From positions 1-64,000 of the forward strand of contig PGZD01000004.1 in NCBI GenBank assembly GCA_002843155.1: 64,000 bases of DNA. Direction: 5' to 3'. Source of the DNA: Gammaproteobacteria bacterium HGW-Gammaproteobacteria-3. Its GTDB lineage: Bacteria > Pseudomonadota > Gammaproteobacteria > Methylococcales > Methylomonadaceae. Below are positions 45,281-57,171 of this stretch, piece by piece; position 1 is the stretch's first letter; each line of letters starts with the position of its first letter. Both the position numbers and the translations under genes were made by a program. The notes under the pieces were generated by a model, which was not told the DNA's origin, ran no database searches, and was given only the letters and a program-made list of their open reading frames with translations.

Positions 45281-46725
45281 ACACGGGCCTTTTCGGCTAA
45301 AACCTGCGCCAGTTGCCCCGGCAATTGCGCGGCAATTTGCCCCACATTGCCCGCGCCCAGGGTCAGCAATACATCGCCCGCCTGTAAAATGCCCGCCAGA
45401 ATTTGCGGCAATTGTTCAAAGGCTTCGACAAAAACCGGATCGACCTGCCCCCTGACCCGGATAGCGCGGGTCAACGCCCGCCCGTCCGCTTCGATAATGG
45501 GGGTTTCGCCTGCGGCATAAACATCCAATAAAATCAGCACATCGACACCCGACAAAACCTGGACGAAATCTTCAAACAAATCCCGTGTACGGCTGTACCG
45601 GTGCGGTTGAAAAATCACCACCGACCGCCGTTTCGGCCAGGCCTGCGCCAATGCTTCCAGAGTCGCCGCTATTTCACGCGGATGATGGCCATAATCATCG
45701 ACCAGAGTCACACAGCCTTGGGCGATGGGTACATCGCCTTGAATCTGAAAGCGACGGCCGATACCTTTAAACGCGCAAAGACTCTTGACGATGGCCTGAT
45801 CATCCACTTCCAGCGCCGTGGCAATCGCGATGGCCGCCAGGGCATTGAGCAGGTTGTGCCAGCCCGGCATATTCAAAGTCACTTGCAACGGCGCGAAATC
45901 TCCGCTGCGCAACACGGTAAACGAGGTTTGCAGGCCATCCTGAACAATGTCGATGGCGCGCACATCGGCTTTTGCATCGACACCGTAGGTTTTGACCGGC
46001 TTGGACATCTGCGGCAAGATCTCGCGAATACCTTCATCGTCGAGGCACAATACCGCCAGGCCATAAAACGGCAAATGATGAATGAACTCGATAAACGTAT
46101 CTTTCAAACGCTGGTAACTGCCATGATAGGTCGCCATATGGTCTTGATCGATATTGGTCACGACTGCCATCATCGGTTGCAGATAAAGAAACGACGCATC
46201 GCTCTCATCGGCTTCGGCGACCAGATACTGGCCTTGTCCCAGTCTGGCGTTGGCGCCGACACTATTCAAGCGGCCGCCAATGACAAAAGTGGGATCCAAT
46301 CCGCCCTCGGCCAGGATGCTTGCAACCAGACTGGTGGTCGTGGTTTTACCATGGGTTCCTGCCACCGCGATGCCGAAGCGAAAACGCATCAACTCCGCCA
46401 ACATTTCCGCTCTTGGAATCACCGGAATTCTGTTGGCATGGGCCGCATCGACTTCTTCATTGGCACCGTCCACCGCCGTTGACACCACCACGACATCGGC
46501 GCCCGCCACATTAGCGCGCCGGTGCCCGATATGAATCCCGACACCCAGTTCGGCGAGCCGTTCGGTAACCGCACTGGCCTTGATATCCGAACCGGAAACC
46601 TGATAGCCCAGATTGGACAGGACTTCGGCTATGCCACTCATGCCGGTGCCGCCGATGCCGACAAAATGGATACGATCAATATTTCCCAAAACCTGGGTCG
46701 GCATCGCTAGGGTGGGGAAGTTCAT
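45277..46725 (-). CDS. murC: UDP-N-acetylmuramate-L-alanine ligase
   Basis: This 482-residue ATP-dependent Mur ligase adds L-Ala to UDP-MurNAc. N-terminal [18 protein letters not shown] and P-loop [16 protein letters not shown] are clear, followed by central and C-terminal Mur domains. The ATG at 46725 overlaps the murG stop as ATGA; the frame continues upstream but inside murG. Confidence 0.96.
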   Translation of the reverse strand: MNFPTLAMPTQVLGNIDRIHFVGIGGTGMSGIAEVLSNLGYQVSGSDIKASAVTERLAELGVGIHIGHRRANVAGADVVVVSTAVDGANEEVDAAHANRIPVIPRAEMLAELMRFRFGIAVAGTHGKTTTTSLVASILAEGGLDPTFVIGGRLNSVGANARLGQGQYLVAEADESDASFLYLQPMMAVVTNIDQDHMATYHGSYQRLKDTFIEFIHHLPFYGLAVLCLDDEGIREILPQMSKPVKTYGVDAKADVRAIDIVQDGLQTSFTVLRSGDFAPLQVTLNMPGWHNLLNALAAIAIATALEVDDQAIVKSLCAFKGIGRRFQIQGDVPIAQGCVTLVDDYGHHPREIAATLEALAQAWPKRRSVVIFQPHRYSRTRDLFEDFVQVLSGVDVLILLDVYAAGETPIIEADGRALTRAIRVRGQVDPVFVEAFEQLPQILAGILQAGDVLLTLGAGNVGQIAAQLPGQLAQVLAEKARV

Positions 46726-47777
46726 AAACCTGCCTCGGTAATGCAATAATGCGCGACCACCTGGGTCGCATCGAGCCTGGCACACGCTTTCGCCGCCTTG
46801 GCCATGACCGATTTATTGGCGCTGACTGTTTTTATCTGTGCCGCCAGAACCGTCGGCGTCAGTTGCTGTTGCGGCAATAGTACGCCACCGCCGGCATCGG
46901 CCAAAAAGCGCGCATTGGCGGTCTGATGGTCATCGATTGCCTGTGGCAGCGGTACAAAAATCGCCGGAACCCCAATGGCCGCAACTTCGCTGACGGTCAT
47001 GGCGCCTGCGCGGCAGATCACGATATCCGCCCAGCGATAGGCTTCCGCCATGGCGTCGATAAAAGCCACGACTTCAGCGTCCACCTGTAACGATTGATAA
47101 CGCTGGCGCACTGTCTCGCACATAGCCCCGCCGGTTTGATGCCGAATTTGCACGGACGTCAAGCCGTAAGCCGTTTCCGGCATGACCTCATTCAAGGCCT
47201 TGGCGCCGAGGCTACCGCCGACCACCAGAATTCGGGTGTTGGCATCCGTGCGCACAGGCGCGGGCCCTGCAGCCGCTAAAAACGCCGCGCGCAAAGGATT
47301 ACCCGTACACTTTGCGCCGACGGCCTGATTAAAACTGCCGGGAAAAGCTTCCAGCACCCGGCTGGCCAGCTTTGCCAGCAATCGGTTGGTAGTGCCGGGC
47401 ACCCGGTTTTGCTCATGGATCACCAACGGGATGCCTAATAATTTAGCCATCAAACCACCCGGACCTGCGACAAAACCGCCCATGCCCAATACCACATCCG
47501 GTTTACGTTGACGCAATATTTGCCAGGCTTGAACACAGGCAAGGCCTAACAATGCCAATGACTTGATTTTAGTCAACCAGCCTTTGCCCCGGACACCGGC
47601 CACCGACAACCAGTCGATAGCGATGCCTTGTGCGGGCACCACAGAACTTTCCAGTCCACTTTTCGTGCCCAGCCAACTCACTTGCCAGCCCTGCGCCCGC
47701 AACGACTCGGCCACCGCCAGGGCTGGAAAGACATGGCCACCGGTACCACCGGCCATAATGACTATGCGCTGTGCCAT
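46722..47777 (-). CDS. murG: UDP-GlcNAc:lipid I GlcNAc transferase MurG
   Basis: This 351-residue GT-B enzyme converts lipid I to lipid II on the inner face of the membrane. [20 protein letters not shown] (G loop 1), [17 protein letters not shown] (loop 2) and [20 protein letters not shown] (sugar-nucleotide site) are all present. It overlaps ftsW by 16 nt. Confidence 0.96.
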   Translation of the reverse strand: MAQRIVIMAGGTGGHVFPALAVAESLRAQGWQVSWLGTKSGLESSVVPAQGIAIDWLSVAGVRGKGWLTKIKSLALLGLACVQAWQILRQRKPDVVLGMGGFVAGPGGLMAKLLGIPLVIHEQNRVPGTTNRLLAKLASRVLEAFPGSFNQAVGAKCTGNPLRAAFLAAAGPAPVRTDANTRILVVGGSLGAKALNEVMPETAYGLTSVQIRHQTGGAMCETVRQRYQSLQVDAEVVAFIDAMAEAYRWADIVICRAGAMTVSEVAAIGVPAIFVPLPQAIDDHQTANARFLADAGGGVLLPQQQLTPTVLAAQIKTVSANKSVMAKAAKACARLDATQVVAHYCITEAGL

Positions 47778-48931
47778 AATGGCTTACCTTTAGCTTGACT
47801 GGCTGTTATCTCATACACTTCGCTATGCACCCTGAATAACAGGGCAACCGCGCAACACATGACAATCATACTGCCGCCGCCATAGCTCATCAGCGGCAAG
47901 GTCAAACCTTTGGTCGGCAGCAATCCCATATTCACCCCCATATTGATGAAAGCCTGAAAACCGAACCAGATACCGATGCCGTAAGCGGTAAATGCAGCAA
48001 ACAGATTGCCGGTCGCCTCGGCTAATGTGCCGATGACAAAAGCCCGCCAGGTAAAGACGGTAAACAAGGCAATGACAGTAATAACCCCCAAAAAACCCAA
48101 CTCTTCGGCGAGCACTGAAAACAAAAAATCGGTATGCGCTTCCGGTAGATAAAAAAGTTTTTGGATGCCGCTGCCCAAACCCACACCCAGCCATTCACCG
48201 CGTCCGAATGAAATCAAAGCCTGCACCAATTGAAAACCGGTATCCAGCGGATCGGCCCAAGGATCCAGAAAACTGACCACCCGTTTCAAGCGATAAGGCG
48301 AGATCATCACCAGCAATCCCGCCGCCACCAATACCAGCAGCAGCAATACCCCGAATTGCCATAAGCGCGCGCCCGCCAGAAACATAATGCCCAAAGCAAT
48401 GGTCAGGATCACCACCGCCGAGCCAAAATCAGGCTCCAGCAACAGCAAAACACTGGCGCTAGCAAACAAGCCCAAAGGTTTCATCAAGCCATACGCCGAG
48501 GTTTGCACAGTGGCGCGGTGGCGGGTCACATAATCAGCGGTATAGACCACCGCAATCAACTTGACGATTTCCGAAACCTGTATCCTGAAACCGCCCAGGG
48601 CTATCCAGCGCACACTGCCGTTGACTTTGACGCCCAAACCCGGAATCAACACCAGCACCAACAACACCAAACTGCCGACAAATAATAATGGCATCAGGTT
48701 TTGCCAGGTTTTAAGCGGCATCCACAACACAGCCAACCCCAGCAACAAGCCTAAAACAATATGCAGCAACTGCCGGGTGGGATAATGCATGGCACTGTCG
48801 GTCAGTTTGACGCCCAGATGCAAGGATGCGGAAAACACCATGACATAACCTATCAACAGCAAACCGATAACAACGCCCAGCAATAACGGATCGACATAAA
48901 ACCGGCCCACTTTTACGCTGCTCAGGTTCAT
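47762..48931 (-). CDS. ftsW: Septal peptidoglycan polymerase FtsW
   Basis: This 389-residue SEDS glycosyltransferase polymerises lipid II with FtsI at the septum. About ten hydrophobic helices, the conserved large loop (YRLKRVVSFLDPWADPLDTG) and the C-terminal GLTLPLMSYGGGSMIVMC motif. Overlaps murD by 4 nt. Confidence 0.95.
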   Translation of the reverse strand: MNLSSVKVGRFYVDPLLLGVVIGLLLIGYVMVFSASLHLGVKLTDSAMHYPTRQLLHIVLGLLLGLAVLWMPLKTWQNLMPLLFVGSLVLLVLVLIPGLGVKVNGSVRWIALGGFRIQVSEIVKLIAVVYTADYVTRHRATVQTSAYGLMKPLGLFASASVLLLLEPDFGSAVVILTIALGIMFLAGARLWQFGVLLLLVLVAAGLLVMISPYRLKRVVSFLDPWADPLDTGFQLVQALISFGRGEWLGVGLGSGIQKLFYLPEAHTDFLFSVLAEELGFLGVITVIALFTVFTWRAFVIGTLAEATGNLFAAFTAYGIGIWFGFQAFINMGVNMGLLPTKGLTLPLMSYGGGSMIVMCCAVALLFRVHSEVYEITASQAKGKPLWHSA

Positions 48932-50307
48932 GCCGGCAATGCCAATACCGCCGCCGCGAATTTTTCACCCCGGTCGGCATAGCTTTTATACTGATCCAGA
49001 CTGGCGCAAGCCGGTGACAACAATACGGTATCACCGGCTTGCGCCAAACTGTCGGCGACGGTTACTGCATGCGCCACACTTGCCACCGCATACACTGGCA
49101 CCGCGCCGGAAATCGCGCGTTCAATCAAAGGCCCGTCCTTGCCCATCACAATCACGCATTGCGTCTGTGCTTTCAATACCGGCGCCAGCTCGCTCATATC
49201 GGCACCTTTAGCATCGCCGCCGGCGATTAAAATGACTTTGTCCGGATAACCTTGCAAGGCCGCCACACAGGCCCCGATATTGGTCGCCTTGGAATCGTTG
49301 ATCCAATTAACACCGTGGCGCACGGCCACTTTCTGCATCCGGTGTTCCAGGCCTTTAAAGCGCTTCAAGGCACGGCACATGGCGTCCTTCTCCAAACCCA
49401 CGGCAACACCGAGCGCCAAGGCTGCCAAAGCATTGGCGGCATTATGCAAACCTTCCAGCGGCAAATCCTCAAGCGCCAGCAATGGCTGCTTCAAGTGCAT
49501 CAGATAAGCGCTGTCCCGATCCCGGCGCAGATGAAAGTCAGCACCGGGATCATTAATAGCGAAGGTCGAAACCGTGCGCCCCGCCTGAGCCATTTGCAGC
49601 ACGACCGGATCGTCGGCGTTGAGCACACAGACGCCATTGCCGTTGAATATTCTCTGCTTCGCGTGCGCGTAATCGGCCATATTTCGGTGCCGATCCAGAT
49701 GGTCGGCCGTTACGTTCAGTGCCGTGGCCGCTGCGGCATTCAATACCGAGGTTCGCTCCAACTGAAAGCTGGACAATTCCAGCACATATAATTCGACAGC
49801 AGCATCTAATAAAGCCAGCGCGGGCGTTCCCAGATTGCCGCCGACAGCGACCCGTTTACCGGCTGCTTTGGCCATTTCGCCCAGCATCGTGGTCACGGTA
49901 CTTTTGCCGTTGGAACCGGTAATCGCGACAATCGGCGCGGCCGTGCAACTCGCCAGCAAATCGATGTCACTGATGATCCGGGCGCCGCCCGCACAGGCTT
50001 TGACAATCGAACTTTCCTCCAAGGATACGCCCGGACTCACCACCAAATGGGTCGCCACTTTAAAGGCGGCCTCATCGAAACCGCCGGTAAATACGGGTGC
50101 ATCGGGCATGGTCTCAAGCAACTGGGGCAATAATGGCGGCTTATCACGGCTATCGACAATGGCAAACTCGACGCCCTGCCCGCGTAAAAAACGCGCGACC
50201 GAAAAACCGGTTGCGCCGGCTCCGACAATCAACACCTTAGCGTCGGCGGGGTCCAGCCCGAAATGTCCGATCAAAGCAGCGTTACGCGCACGGGTGGTCA
50301 TGGTCAT
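48928..50307 (-). CDS. murD: UDP-MurNAc-L-alanine:D-glutamate ligase
   Basis: This 459-residue Mur ligase adds D-Glu. [17 protein letters not shown] opens it and [20 protein letters not shown] is the P-loop. The ATG at 50307 overlaps the mraY stop as ATGA (a second ATG lies at 50301). The longer open frame to 50391 is inside mraY and not family-like. Confidence 0.95.
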   Translation of the reverse strand: MTMTTRARNAALIGHFGLDPADAKVLIVGAGATGFSVARFLRGQGVEFAIVDSRDKPPLLPQLLETMPDAPVFTGGFDEAAFKVATHLVVSPGVSLEESSIVKACAGGARIISDIDLLASCTAAPIVAITGSNGKSTVTTMLGEMAKAAGKRVAVGGNLGTPALALLDAAVELYVLELSSFQLERTSVLNAAAATALNVTADHLDRHRNMADYAHAKQRIFNGNGVCVLNADDPVVLQMAQAGRTVSTFAINDPGADFHLRRDRDSAYLMHLKQPLLALEDLPLEGLHNAANALAALALGVAVGLEKDAMCRALKRFKGLEHRMQKVAVRHGVNWINDSKATNIGACVAALQGYPDKVILIAGGDAKGADMSELAPVLKAQTQCVIVMGKDGPLIERAISGAVPVYAVASVAHAVTVADSLAQAGDTVLLSPACASLDQYKSYADRGEKFAAAVLALPA

Positions 50308-51386
50308 CTCAATTTCAACGTCGACAAGCCAATCAACACCAGAATAAAAGTGATAATCCAGAATCTCACAATAACCCGAGGCTCCGGCCAACCTTTCAAT
50401 TCAAAATGATGATGAATGGGCGCCATCCGAAACACCCGTTTGCCGGTGATTTTGAACGATACCACCTGAATGATCACGGAAATCGTTTCCAATACAAAAA
50501 TGCCGCCCATGATCACCAGCACAAGCTCTTGCCGCACCAGCACCGCCAGCACACCCAACGCGGCGCCCAAGGCCAGCGCACCGACATCACCCATGAACAC
50601 CATGGCCGGATAGGCGTTAAACCATAAAAACCCGAGACCTGCGCCCACCAGCGCGGCGCAAAATACAATCAATTCACCCGAATGCGCCAAATACGGAATG
50701 GCCAGATATTTCGAAAATTCGACGTGACCGGACAGGTAGGCGAATATCCCAAGCCCCGCCGCCACCATCACGGTCGGCATAATGGCCAGGCCATCCAGGC
50801 CATCGGTCAGGTTAACGGCATTACTGGTGCCGACAATGACGAAATAGGTCAGGACAATATAAAACCAGCCCATGTTGATGCCGACACTTTTAAAAAACGG
50901 CACAATAAACTGTGTTTCTGCGGGGACTGTCGCGGTGATGAACAAAAAAACGGCGGCGGCCAGGCCAATCAACGACTGCCAGCAATATTTCGCTTTGGCC
51001 GAAAGGCCGTTGCTATTGCCCTGCATGACTTTCCGGTAATCATCGACAAAACCGATAACGCCGAAACCCAGCGTCACCAATAAAATGACCCAGACATAGC
51101 GGTTGCCCAGATTGCTCCACAACAAGGTACTGACAGCCACCGCGACCAGAATCAAGGCGCCGCCCATAGTGGGTGTGCCGGCCTTGTCAAAATGGCTTTT
51201 AGGGCCGTCGCTACGAACACTTTGGCCGATTTTCCGGTGTGTCAGTTTTCTAATCATGACCGGGCCGATAATGAAGGAAATGATCAGCGCGGTCAGCGCT
51301 CCCAAAATCGCCCTGAGCGTCAAGTATTGGAAAACCCTGAAACCGCTGTCGAGCGTCATCAAATAATCGGTTAAATAAAGTAACAT
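50304..51386 (-). CDS. mraY: Phospho-MurNAc-pentapeptide transferase MraY
   Basis: This 360-residue membrane enzyme makes lipid [20 protein letters not shown] and [18 protein letters not shown] carry the catalytic aspartates, and HHHFELKGW is the cytoplasmic histidine loop. About ten helices. One nt separates it from murF and 4 nt overlap murD. Confidence 0.96.
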   Translation of the reverse strand: MLLYLTDYLMTLDSGFRVFQYLTLRAILGALTALIISFIIGPVMIRKLTHRKIGQSVRSDGPKSHFDKAGTPTMGGALILVAVAVSTLLWSNLGNRYVWVILLVTLGFGVIGFVDDYRKVMQGNSNGLSAKAKYCWQSLIGLAAAVFLFITATVPAETQFIVPFFKSVGINMGWFYIVLTYFVIVGTSNAVNLTDGLDGLAIMPTVMVAAGLGIFAYLSGHVEFSKYLAIPYLAHSGELIVFCAALVGAGLGFLWFNAYPAMVFMGDVGALALGAALGVLAVLVRQELVLVIMGGIFVLETISVIIQVVSFKITGKRVFRMAPIHHHFELKGWPEPRVIVRFWIITFILVLIGLSTLKLR

Positions 51387-51387
51387 G

Positions 51388-52749
51388 CTAATTCCTGAAG
51401 TTTTCCACCAGGGCGCTCACCACACGCTCCATGTGTTGCACCCGCGACCCTTTCACCAACACCGCCTCACGCCCGGTCAATTCCTGCTTTAACATGTCGA
51501 TCAAAGCTTGTTGCGTGGTAAAAAAAGCCCCCCCGGCGCCGAATGCTTGCACGGTATGACGCGCCAACTCGCCGGTAGCCAGCAATCTTTTGACGCCACA
51601 GGCTTTTATCGATACGCCAATTTCCTGATGAATCCGACCGCTATCAGGCCCTAATTCGCCGAAAGCGCCCAATACCACCCAAGGCTCGCCAGAACATTCA
51701 CGCAAAACGTCAAGGCCCGCTGCCAACGATGCGGCATTGGCATTGTAGGTATCATCGATAACAATTTGGGCCACCCGACTGGGCAGAGGCTGCAAGCGCC
51801 CGGTCACCGGCTTGATCGCCGCCAGGCCGCGTTTGACCGACTCCGGACTGACACCCAGCGCCAGGCCCGCCGCTGCGGCAGCCAGGGCATTGATGACATT
51901 ATGGCGTCCGGCAAGCCCGATCTGTACCGGCAAACGCCGGGAATTGGCGATCAAATCGAAAGTTGTGACAAACTCACCTTCTTGAAGCGTACTTTTTATG
52001 TTTCTGGCGCTGATGTCCGCACCCTCGTTCAAGCCAAAACTGATAACGGGCCGCTTTCCTGCCCGCGCGCGCCAGGTATTAAAGTAAACGTCGTCGAAAT
52101 TGAGCAACGCCACGCCATCCGGCGCCAGCGCGTCGATAATTTCGCCTTTGGCTCCGGCGACACCGTCGAGACTGCCGAAACCTTCAAGATGCGCAGGACC
52201 CGCATTAGTAATCATCGAGACATCGGGTTCGGCATAATGGCTGGTATAAGCAATTTCACCGGCATGATTGGCGCCCATTTCAATCACCGCAAAACGATGA
52301 GCGTCATTCAATCTCAGCAAAGTCAGCGGCACGCCAATGTCGTTATTCAGATTGCCTTGCGTAAACAGCACCGAAGCATCGCCGCCCAATACCGCCGCCA
52401 CCATTTCCTTGACCGTCGTTTTGCCGTTACTGCCGGTAATACCGACCACTTTGACGTTTGCTTTTTGCCGCCATAATCTCGCCAATTCGGCCAGCGCTAA
52501 ACGTGTATCGTTTACTATGACAGTGGGCAGCGAGGTTGCCATTTTTTTGCTGGCGAGAACGGCTATCGCTCCGGCCTGTTCGGCTTGCACCACGAAGTCA
52601 TGGCCGTCGAAACGCTCGCCTTTGATCGTACAATAAAGCGCGCCCGGCACCAGTGTCCGCGTATCGATACCGACCTTCGAAACCGGCACATCCTGTCCCT
52701 CTAAGACGCCGCCGACCGCTTCGGCGATAGCACTGAGCTGCAGATTCAT
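51388..52749 (-). CDS. murF: UDP-MurNAc-tripeptide:D-Ala-D-Ala ligase
   Basis: This 453-residue Mur ligase attaches D-Ala-D-Ala. [20 protein letters not shown] is the P-loop, and [20 protein letters not shown] is a family stretch. Overlaps murE by 4 nt. Confidence 0.95.
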   Translation of the reverse strand: MNLQLSAIAEAVGGVLEGQDVPVSKVGIDTRTLVPGALYCTIKGERFDGHDFVVQAEQAGAIAVLASKKMATSLPTVIVNDTRLALAELARLWRQKANVKVVGITGSNGKTTVKEMVAAVLGGDASVLFTQGNLNNDIGVPLTLLRLNDAHRFAVIEMGANHAGEIAYTSHYAEPDVSMITNAGPAHLEGFGSLDGVAGAKGEIIDALAPDGVALLNFDDVYFNTWRARAGKRPVISFGLNEGADISARNIKSTLQEGEFVTTFDLIANSRRLPVQIGLAGRHNVINALAAAAAGLALGVSPESVKRGLAAIKPVTGRLQPLPSRVAQIVIDDTYNANAASLAAGLDVLRECSGEPWVVLGAFGELGPDSGRIHQEIGVSIKACGVKRLLATGELARHTVQAFGAGGAFFTTQQALIDMLKQELTGREAVLVKGSRVQHMERVVSALVENFRN

Positions 52750-54227
52750 GACGCCGCCTTTAAGGTTTGCCGCACGATGTCCCGATCACTGAAAGGCATT
52801 CTGACACCTCGTATTTCCTGATAATGCTCATGACCTTTACCGGCTACGAGCACGCAATCCCTGTGGCCCGCTTGTTTGAGCGCTGTTGTTATCGCCATTT
52901 TCCGATCGGCTATCACGGTTATTTTGTCCGACCGACAGCCTGAGCGAATCGCGGCGATAATGTCGGCCGAAGCTTCGTCGCGCGGATTATCATCGGTTAT
53001 GATGACGTGATCGGCCCATTGTTCGGCGATGCGGCCCATTTGCGGACGCTTGCCGACATCACGGTTTCCGCCGCAACCCAACACCACGGTCAATTTCCCC
53101 GTACAATGCCGTCTCAATCCTGACAATACCTGCTCAAGCGCCGCCGGTGTGTGTGCGTAATCGACAAAAATCAAGGGCTCGTCCGCGCCGCCAAAACATT
53201 CCATACGCCCCGGCACCGCTTGCAACTGCACCAATTTATCCACAGCAGGGCCTAATTCCATACCGGTCGCCAACATAACCACCAGTACCATTGCCGCGTT
53301 CAGCGCGTTGAAATCGCCATACAAGGGCACATGAACACGGCGCCTGACATCCCGCCAGATCACTTCGAAACAGGTGCCGTCGCTGATCGGGCTGATACCG
53401 GCCACCTGCAACGTTTCCCCGCCCAAAACCGTCCTTCCCGTTGCGCTGATGCCCCAGACGCTGACGTTTTCGGGAATTGCGCTAAGTATTTGCGTACTGT
53501 AGTCATCATCCAGATTGACCACGGCAAACAAAAGCCCCGGCGTCTGTAGCAATGTCAACTTGGCGGCGAGGTAATTTTCCATGGAGCCGTGATAATCCAG
53601 ATGATCGCGGCTGATATTGGTGAACACGGCACCTTTAAAAGGTATGCCCGCCACTCTTCCCTGCTCCAGGCCATGCGACGAAACTTCCATCGCCACTGTT
53701 TTTTTACCCTCTCTGACAAATTCCGCCAGCATGGCCTGAAGCGTCAAGGCGTCAGGCGTGGTATTTTGGGTTTCATGGAGCTGCCCGAAACTGCCCCAGC
53801 CCAGAGTACCGATAATGCCGCAGGCATCCAGCATTTGCCCCAGAAACTGGCTGCAAGACGTTTTGCCGTTGGTACCGGTAATGCCAATCACATTGATTTT
53901 ATCTGACGACCTTCGATAAAACCGGCTGCCCAGCAGCCCCAGTTTATGCCCCAATTGATTGATGGCAATGGCAGGCACCGAGTCTCGCAGCGAAGCTTGT
54001 ACCACAGGCGCATTTTGTGGGTCGTAGACAATGGCGCAGGCGCCTTTAGCCAGTGCGGTTCCGGCATGGCGCAGACCGTGCTCTCTGGCGCCCGCCAAGG
54101 CGATGAACACATCACCCGGCTTGACCGTGCGGCTATCCAGAGTCAACCCGGTCAGCACGACATCTTGTCGCACCGGCGCCAGACCTTCAAGCAAGTCGCC
54201 AAGCCGCATCGGGCTATTGATGTTCAT
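52746..54227 (-). CDS. murE: UDP-MurNAc-dipeptide:meso-DAP ligase
   Basis: This 493-residue Mur ligase adds the third residue of the stem peptide. VIGITGTNGKTSCSQFLGQM is the P-loop, and ITDDNPRDEASADI carries the DNPR motif typical of meso-diaminopimelate specificity. The ATG at 54227 overlaps the ftsI 3' end by 14 nt; the frame is open to 54275 but that part lies inside ftsI. Confidence 0.95.
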   Translation of the reverse strand: MNINSPMRLGDLLEGLAPVRQDVVLTGLTLDSRTVKPGDVFIALAGAREHGLRHAGTALAKGACAIVYDPQNAPVVQASLRDSVPAIAINQLGHKLGLLGSRFYRRSSDKINVIGITGTNGKTSCSQFLGQMLDACGIIGTLGWGSFGQLHETQNTTPDALTLQAMLAEFVREGKKTVAMEVSSHGLEQGRVAGIPFKGAVFTNISRDHLDYHGSMENYLAAKLTLLQTPGLLFAVVNLDDDYSTQILSAIPENVSVWGISATGRTVLGGETLQVAGISPISDGTCFEVIWRDVRRRVHVPLYGDFNALNAAMVLVVMLATGMELGPAVDKLVQLQAVPGRMECFGGADEPLIFVDYAHTPAALEQVLSGLRRHCTGKLTVVLGCGGNRDVGKRPQMGRIAEQWADHVIITDDNPRDEASADIIAAIRSGCRSDKITVIADRKMAITTALKQAGHRDCVLVAGKGHEHYQEIRGVRMPFSDRDIVRQTLKAAS

Positions 54228-55950
54228 CGTGTCCGGCCAGCAAAACCGGCATGGTATCGTATTGGTCGGGCGCAATGCCTAATAGTCTTAACGTCCCCGC
54301 CATCACTTTGGAAAAAATCGGCGCCGCCACCAGGCCGCCATAATAGCTTCCGGCCGAAGGCTCATCCACCATCACCACAATGATGATTTCAGGATCGCTG
54401 GCAGGCGCCATGCCGACAAAAACCGCGTTATAACTTTTTTCGGTATAACCGCCTTGCGCACTGATTTTTTTGACGGTGCCGGTTTTGCCCGCGACACGAT
54501 AGCCATCGACCCGAGCCTCAAATGCGGTGCCATCTCGCATCACCACCTGTTCCAGCATTCCGCGTATTTTCCGGGCCGTTTTTGCGGTAAATATACGCTT
54601 GGCATCGTTGTCCTGATCGCGCTTGAGCAAGCTGACCGAATGCAAAATTCCGTCATCGGCCAACGCGGTATAGGCCCTGGCCAATTGCAAAGCAGATGCG
54701 TTCAAGCCATAGCCAAAAGACAGCGTGGCCTGGGCGAAATCGTTCCAGTTTTGGTAATCCAGCAAACTACCGCTGGCCTCACCGGGAAAACCGACACCGG
54801 CGGCATTGCCAAAACCCAACTGATGATAAATGCCCCAGAAATAGTCGCGCGGCATGGTTAGCGCCACCATGCTGGCGGCGACATTGCTCGATTTTTTCAG
54901 GACTTGCATCAAATTCAAAGTGCCGTAATTATGGACATCCCGCACTACATTCCGTCCCACGCGGTAAATCCCGTGGGTTTCAAACTTGGCAGCCGGATCG
55001 ACGTAACCGCCGTCCAGGGCTGCGGCAATCACAAACGGCTTGATCGTCGAACCCGGCTCGAAAACATCCGTCACCGCCCGGTTTCTATAAAGACTGCCTT
55101 TTAGATTATTACGGGTATTGGGGTTGAACGAGGGCTGATTGACATCGGCCAGAACATCGCCGGTTTTCGCATTCAGCACAATCAAAGCAGCCGAGCGGGC
55201 TTTATGCTCGATAAATCCCGCCTGCAATTCACGAAATGCCAGATATTGAATACGCTGATCAATGCTCAACTGCACATCTTCGCCATCGACCGGCGCCTTG
55301 ATTGCCTCGATATCGCCTATGATGCGCCGTGTGCCGTCTCGTATCACCCGTTTTTTTCCAGGACTTCCTTTTAAAGCGGTGTCATACGCCAATTCGATAC
55401 CCTCCTGCCCAGTATCGTCGATATCGGTAAAACCGACCAGATGGGCAGAAACCGGGCCTGCCGGATAATAGCGCTTGAATTCCCGTTCAAAATTGACGCC
55501 CGGCAATTTCAATGCAGCCACCCGGTCGGCCAGATGCGGATTGACCCTGCGTTTGACATAGGCGAACTGTTTGTTCGAACCCGGAACCATCAGATCCGGA
55601 ATTTTTCCGTCCGGCAAACCGAGTAGCCTTTCCATGCGTCTCAAGTCTTTTTGGTCGGCGTTTTTAAGCTCCTGTGGGTTGACCCAAATCGATTCCACCG
55701 GTGAACTGATCGCCAGCGGCTCGCCGTTTCTATCCAGAATCATGCCTCTATAGGCCGCGACCTCAACGGCACCGACATGTCGCCTCGCGCCTTGTTGCTG
55801 GAGGAACTGTTTTCTCAGCACCTGTAAATCAAACGCGCGCGCCACCAACAACACCATCGCGCCCAGCATAAAAAACAGCAACACTTTACGCCTGACGGCA
55901 AAGCCGACTACCGTGTTTCTTGTTTTGTTATGGTTATGAAAATCAAGCAT
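54214..55950 (-). CDS. ftsI: Septal transpeptidase FtsI (PBP3)
   Basis: This 578-residue class B penicillin-binding protein cross-links septal peptidoglycan. One N-terminal helix (VLLFFMLGAMVLLVARAFDL), a dimerisation domain, then the transpeptidase motifs STIKPFVIAAAL (SxxK, about 275), SSNVAASM (SxN) and KTGTVKK. Length matches E. coli FtsI. Starts at the base next to the ftsL stop. Confidence 0.96.
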   Translation of the reverse strand: MLDFHNHNKTRNTVVGFAVRRKVLLFFMLGAMVLLVARAFDLQVLRKQFLQQQGARRHVGAVEVAAYRGMILDRNGEPLAISSPVESIWVNPQELKNADQKDLRRMERLLGLPDGKIPDLMVPGSNKQFAYVKRRVNPHLADRVAALKLPGVNFEREFKRYYPAGPVSAHLVGFTDIDDTGQEGIELAYDTALKGSPGKKRVIRDGTRRIIGDIEAIKAPVDGEDVQLSIDQRIQYLAFRELQAGFIEHKARSAALIVLNAKTGDVLADVNQPSFNPNTRNNLKGSLYRNRAVTDVFEPGSTIKPFVIAAALDGGYVDPAAKFETHGIYRVGRNVVRDVHNYGTLNLMQVLKKSSNVAASMVALTMPRDYFWGIYHQLGFGNAAGVGFPGEASGSLLDYQNWNDFAQATLSFGYGLNASALQLARAYTALADDGILHSVSLLKRDQDNDAKRIFTAKTARKIRGMLEQVVMRDGTAFEARVDGYRVAGKTGTVKKISAQGGYTEKSYNAVFVGMAPASDPEIIIVVMVDEPSAGSYYGGLVAAPIFSKVMAGTLRLLGIAPDQYDTMPVLLAGHDEHQ

Positions 55951-56229
55951 TCAAGGTTTTAAATAAATAATCTTATCGTGCGGCGGCACAACCAGTTTCA
56001 AATTATCCCGGGCTATTTGCTCGACTCGGTTTGCTTCGGCCAGCGTCGTCAGTTCAAGCTGCAACTGCCCCCACTCGACCTCATACCGATCCAACTCGCG
56101 CTCTTGTTTTTGTATTTCGACGAACAACAACCGTGACTGGTATTTACTGTAAATCACCGCCAGGGCTGAACTTAACAGCACGAGCAATAAGCCGCTCGTC
56201 CAGAGCACATCGATTTTGTTCCGGATCAC
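55951..56229 (-). CDS. ftsL: Cell division protein FtsL
   Basis: This 92-residue bitopic divisome protein has a single helix (VLWTSGLLLVLLSSALAVIY) followed by a leucine-zipper-like coiled coil (QKQERELDRYEVEWGQLQLE). Recruits FtsW/FtsI with FtsB and FtsQ. Overlaps rsmH by 4 nt and is followed directly by ftsI. Confidence 0.9.
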   Translation of the reverse strand: MIRNKIDVLWTSGLLLVLLSSALAVIYSKYQSRLLFVEIQKQERELDRYEVEWGQLQLELTTLAEANRVEQIARDNLKLVVPPHDKIIYLKP

Positions 56230-57155
56230 AAGCGCTGCGCCACACGCATGACGGCGCTCCTTGCGCGTGGATTATGGGCAATTTCACCTGCACTCGCCTT
56301 GATCGCCTTACCGAGTTTTTTCAACATACCTTTATCGATATCGCTTTCTTTTACCGGTAGCCGCCCCGGATCGTATTTCGCGCCCGACTCCGCCCTGATA
56401 AAACGTTTGACGATTCTGTCCTCCAGAGAATGAAAAGAAATCACCACCAAACGTCCTCCCGGCTTCAGCAGTTTAACCGCCTGCGCCAAGCCTTGTTCGA
56501 GTTCTTCCAGCTCCCGATTGATTTCAATCCGTATCGCCTGAAAGCTGCGTGTCGCAGGATGTTTATGCTTTTCCTTGAAAGGCACGGCATCGGCAATCAA
56601 GGCGGCCAACTGCCGGGTGCTCACCAGCGGCGTCTCGCCGCGACAGCGCACGATGGCCGCCGCGATACGGCGCGCGAAACGCTCTTCGCCGTACGCAAAC
56701 AAGACTTTGACCAAATCCTGTTCGCTCACTTGCGCCAGCCATTGCGCCGCTGTGGCACCCGCGCCTTCACCTGCCATCCGCATATCCAAAGGACCATCCT
56801 GCAAAAAACTGAAACCCCGGCCCGCGTCATCCAATTGCGGCGAAGACACACCCAAATCCATCAATACGCCATCGATTTGCCCTAACAGCCCAGCTTGGGC
56901 CACTAAAGCTTCCATTTGTGAAAAACAGGCGTGCACCAAAGTCAGTCGCTTGTCATCCGTTAAAGCGCTCGCATCGGCAGAATTAATGGCCTCGATATCG
57001 CGGTCAAACGCCAACAAACGCCCCGAAGGCCCTAAATGGTGCAAAATTCCCCGGCTGTGGCCACCCCGGCCAAAAGTGGCATCGAGATATATACCCGTTT
57101 TTTTTATGGCCAAAGCCTCAAGCGCCTCGGCAAACAACACGGGCAAATGTTGCAT
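56226..57155 (-). CDS. rsmH: 16S rRNA m4C1402 methyltransferase RsmH
   Basis: This 309-residue SAM-dependent methyltransferase (MraW) N4-methylates C1402 of 16S rRNA in the P site. YLDATFGRGGHSRGILHHLG is the SAM-binding motif and VISFHSLEDRIVKRFIRAES the conserved catalytic stretch. Sixteen nt after mraZ and overlapping ftsL by 4 nt. Confidence 0.95.
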   Translation of the reverse strand: MQHLPVLFAEALEALAIKKTGIYLDATFGRGGHSRGILHHLGPSGRLLAFDRDIEAINSADASALTDDKRLTLVHACFSQMEALVAQAGLLGQIDGVLMDLGVSSPQLDDAGRGFSFLQDGPLDMRMAGEGAGATAAQWLAQVSEQDLVKVLFAYGEERFARRIAAAIVRCRGETPLVSTRQLAALIADAVPFKEKHKHPATRSFQAIRIEINRELEELEQGLAQAVKLLKPGGRLVVISFHSLEDRIVKRFIRAESGAKYDPGRLPVKESDIDKGMLKKLGKAIKASAGEIAHNPRARSAVMRVAQRL

Positions 57156-57171
57156 CAGACATTCTCCCGCA

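Noticed and set aside
45601-46482. 293-residue plus-strand ORF opposite murC
   Set aside because: Lies entirely antisense to a well-supported essential gene; no start signal or family match.
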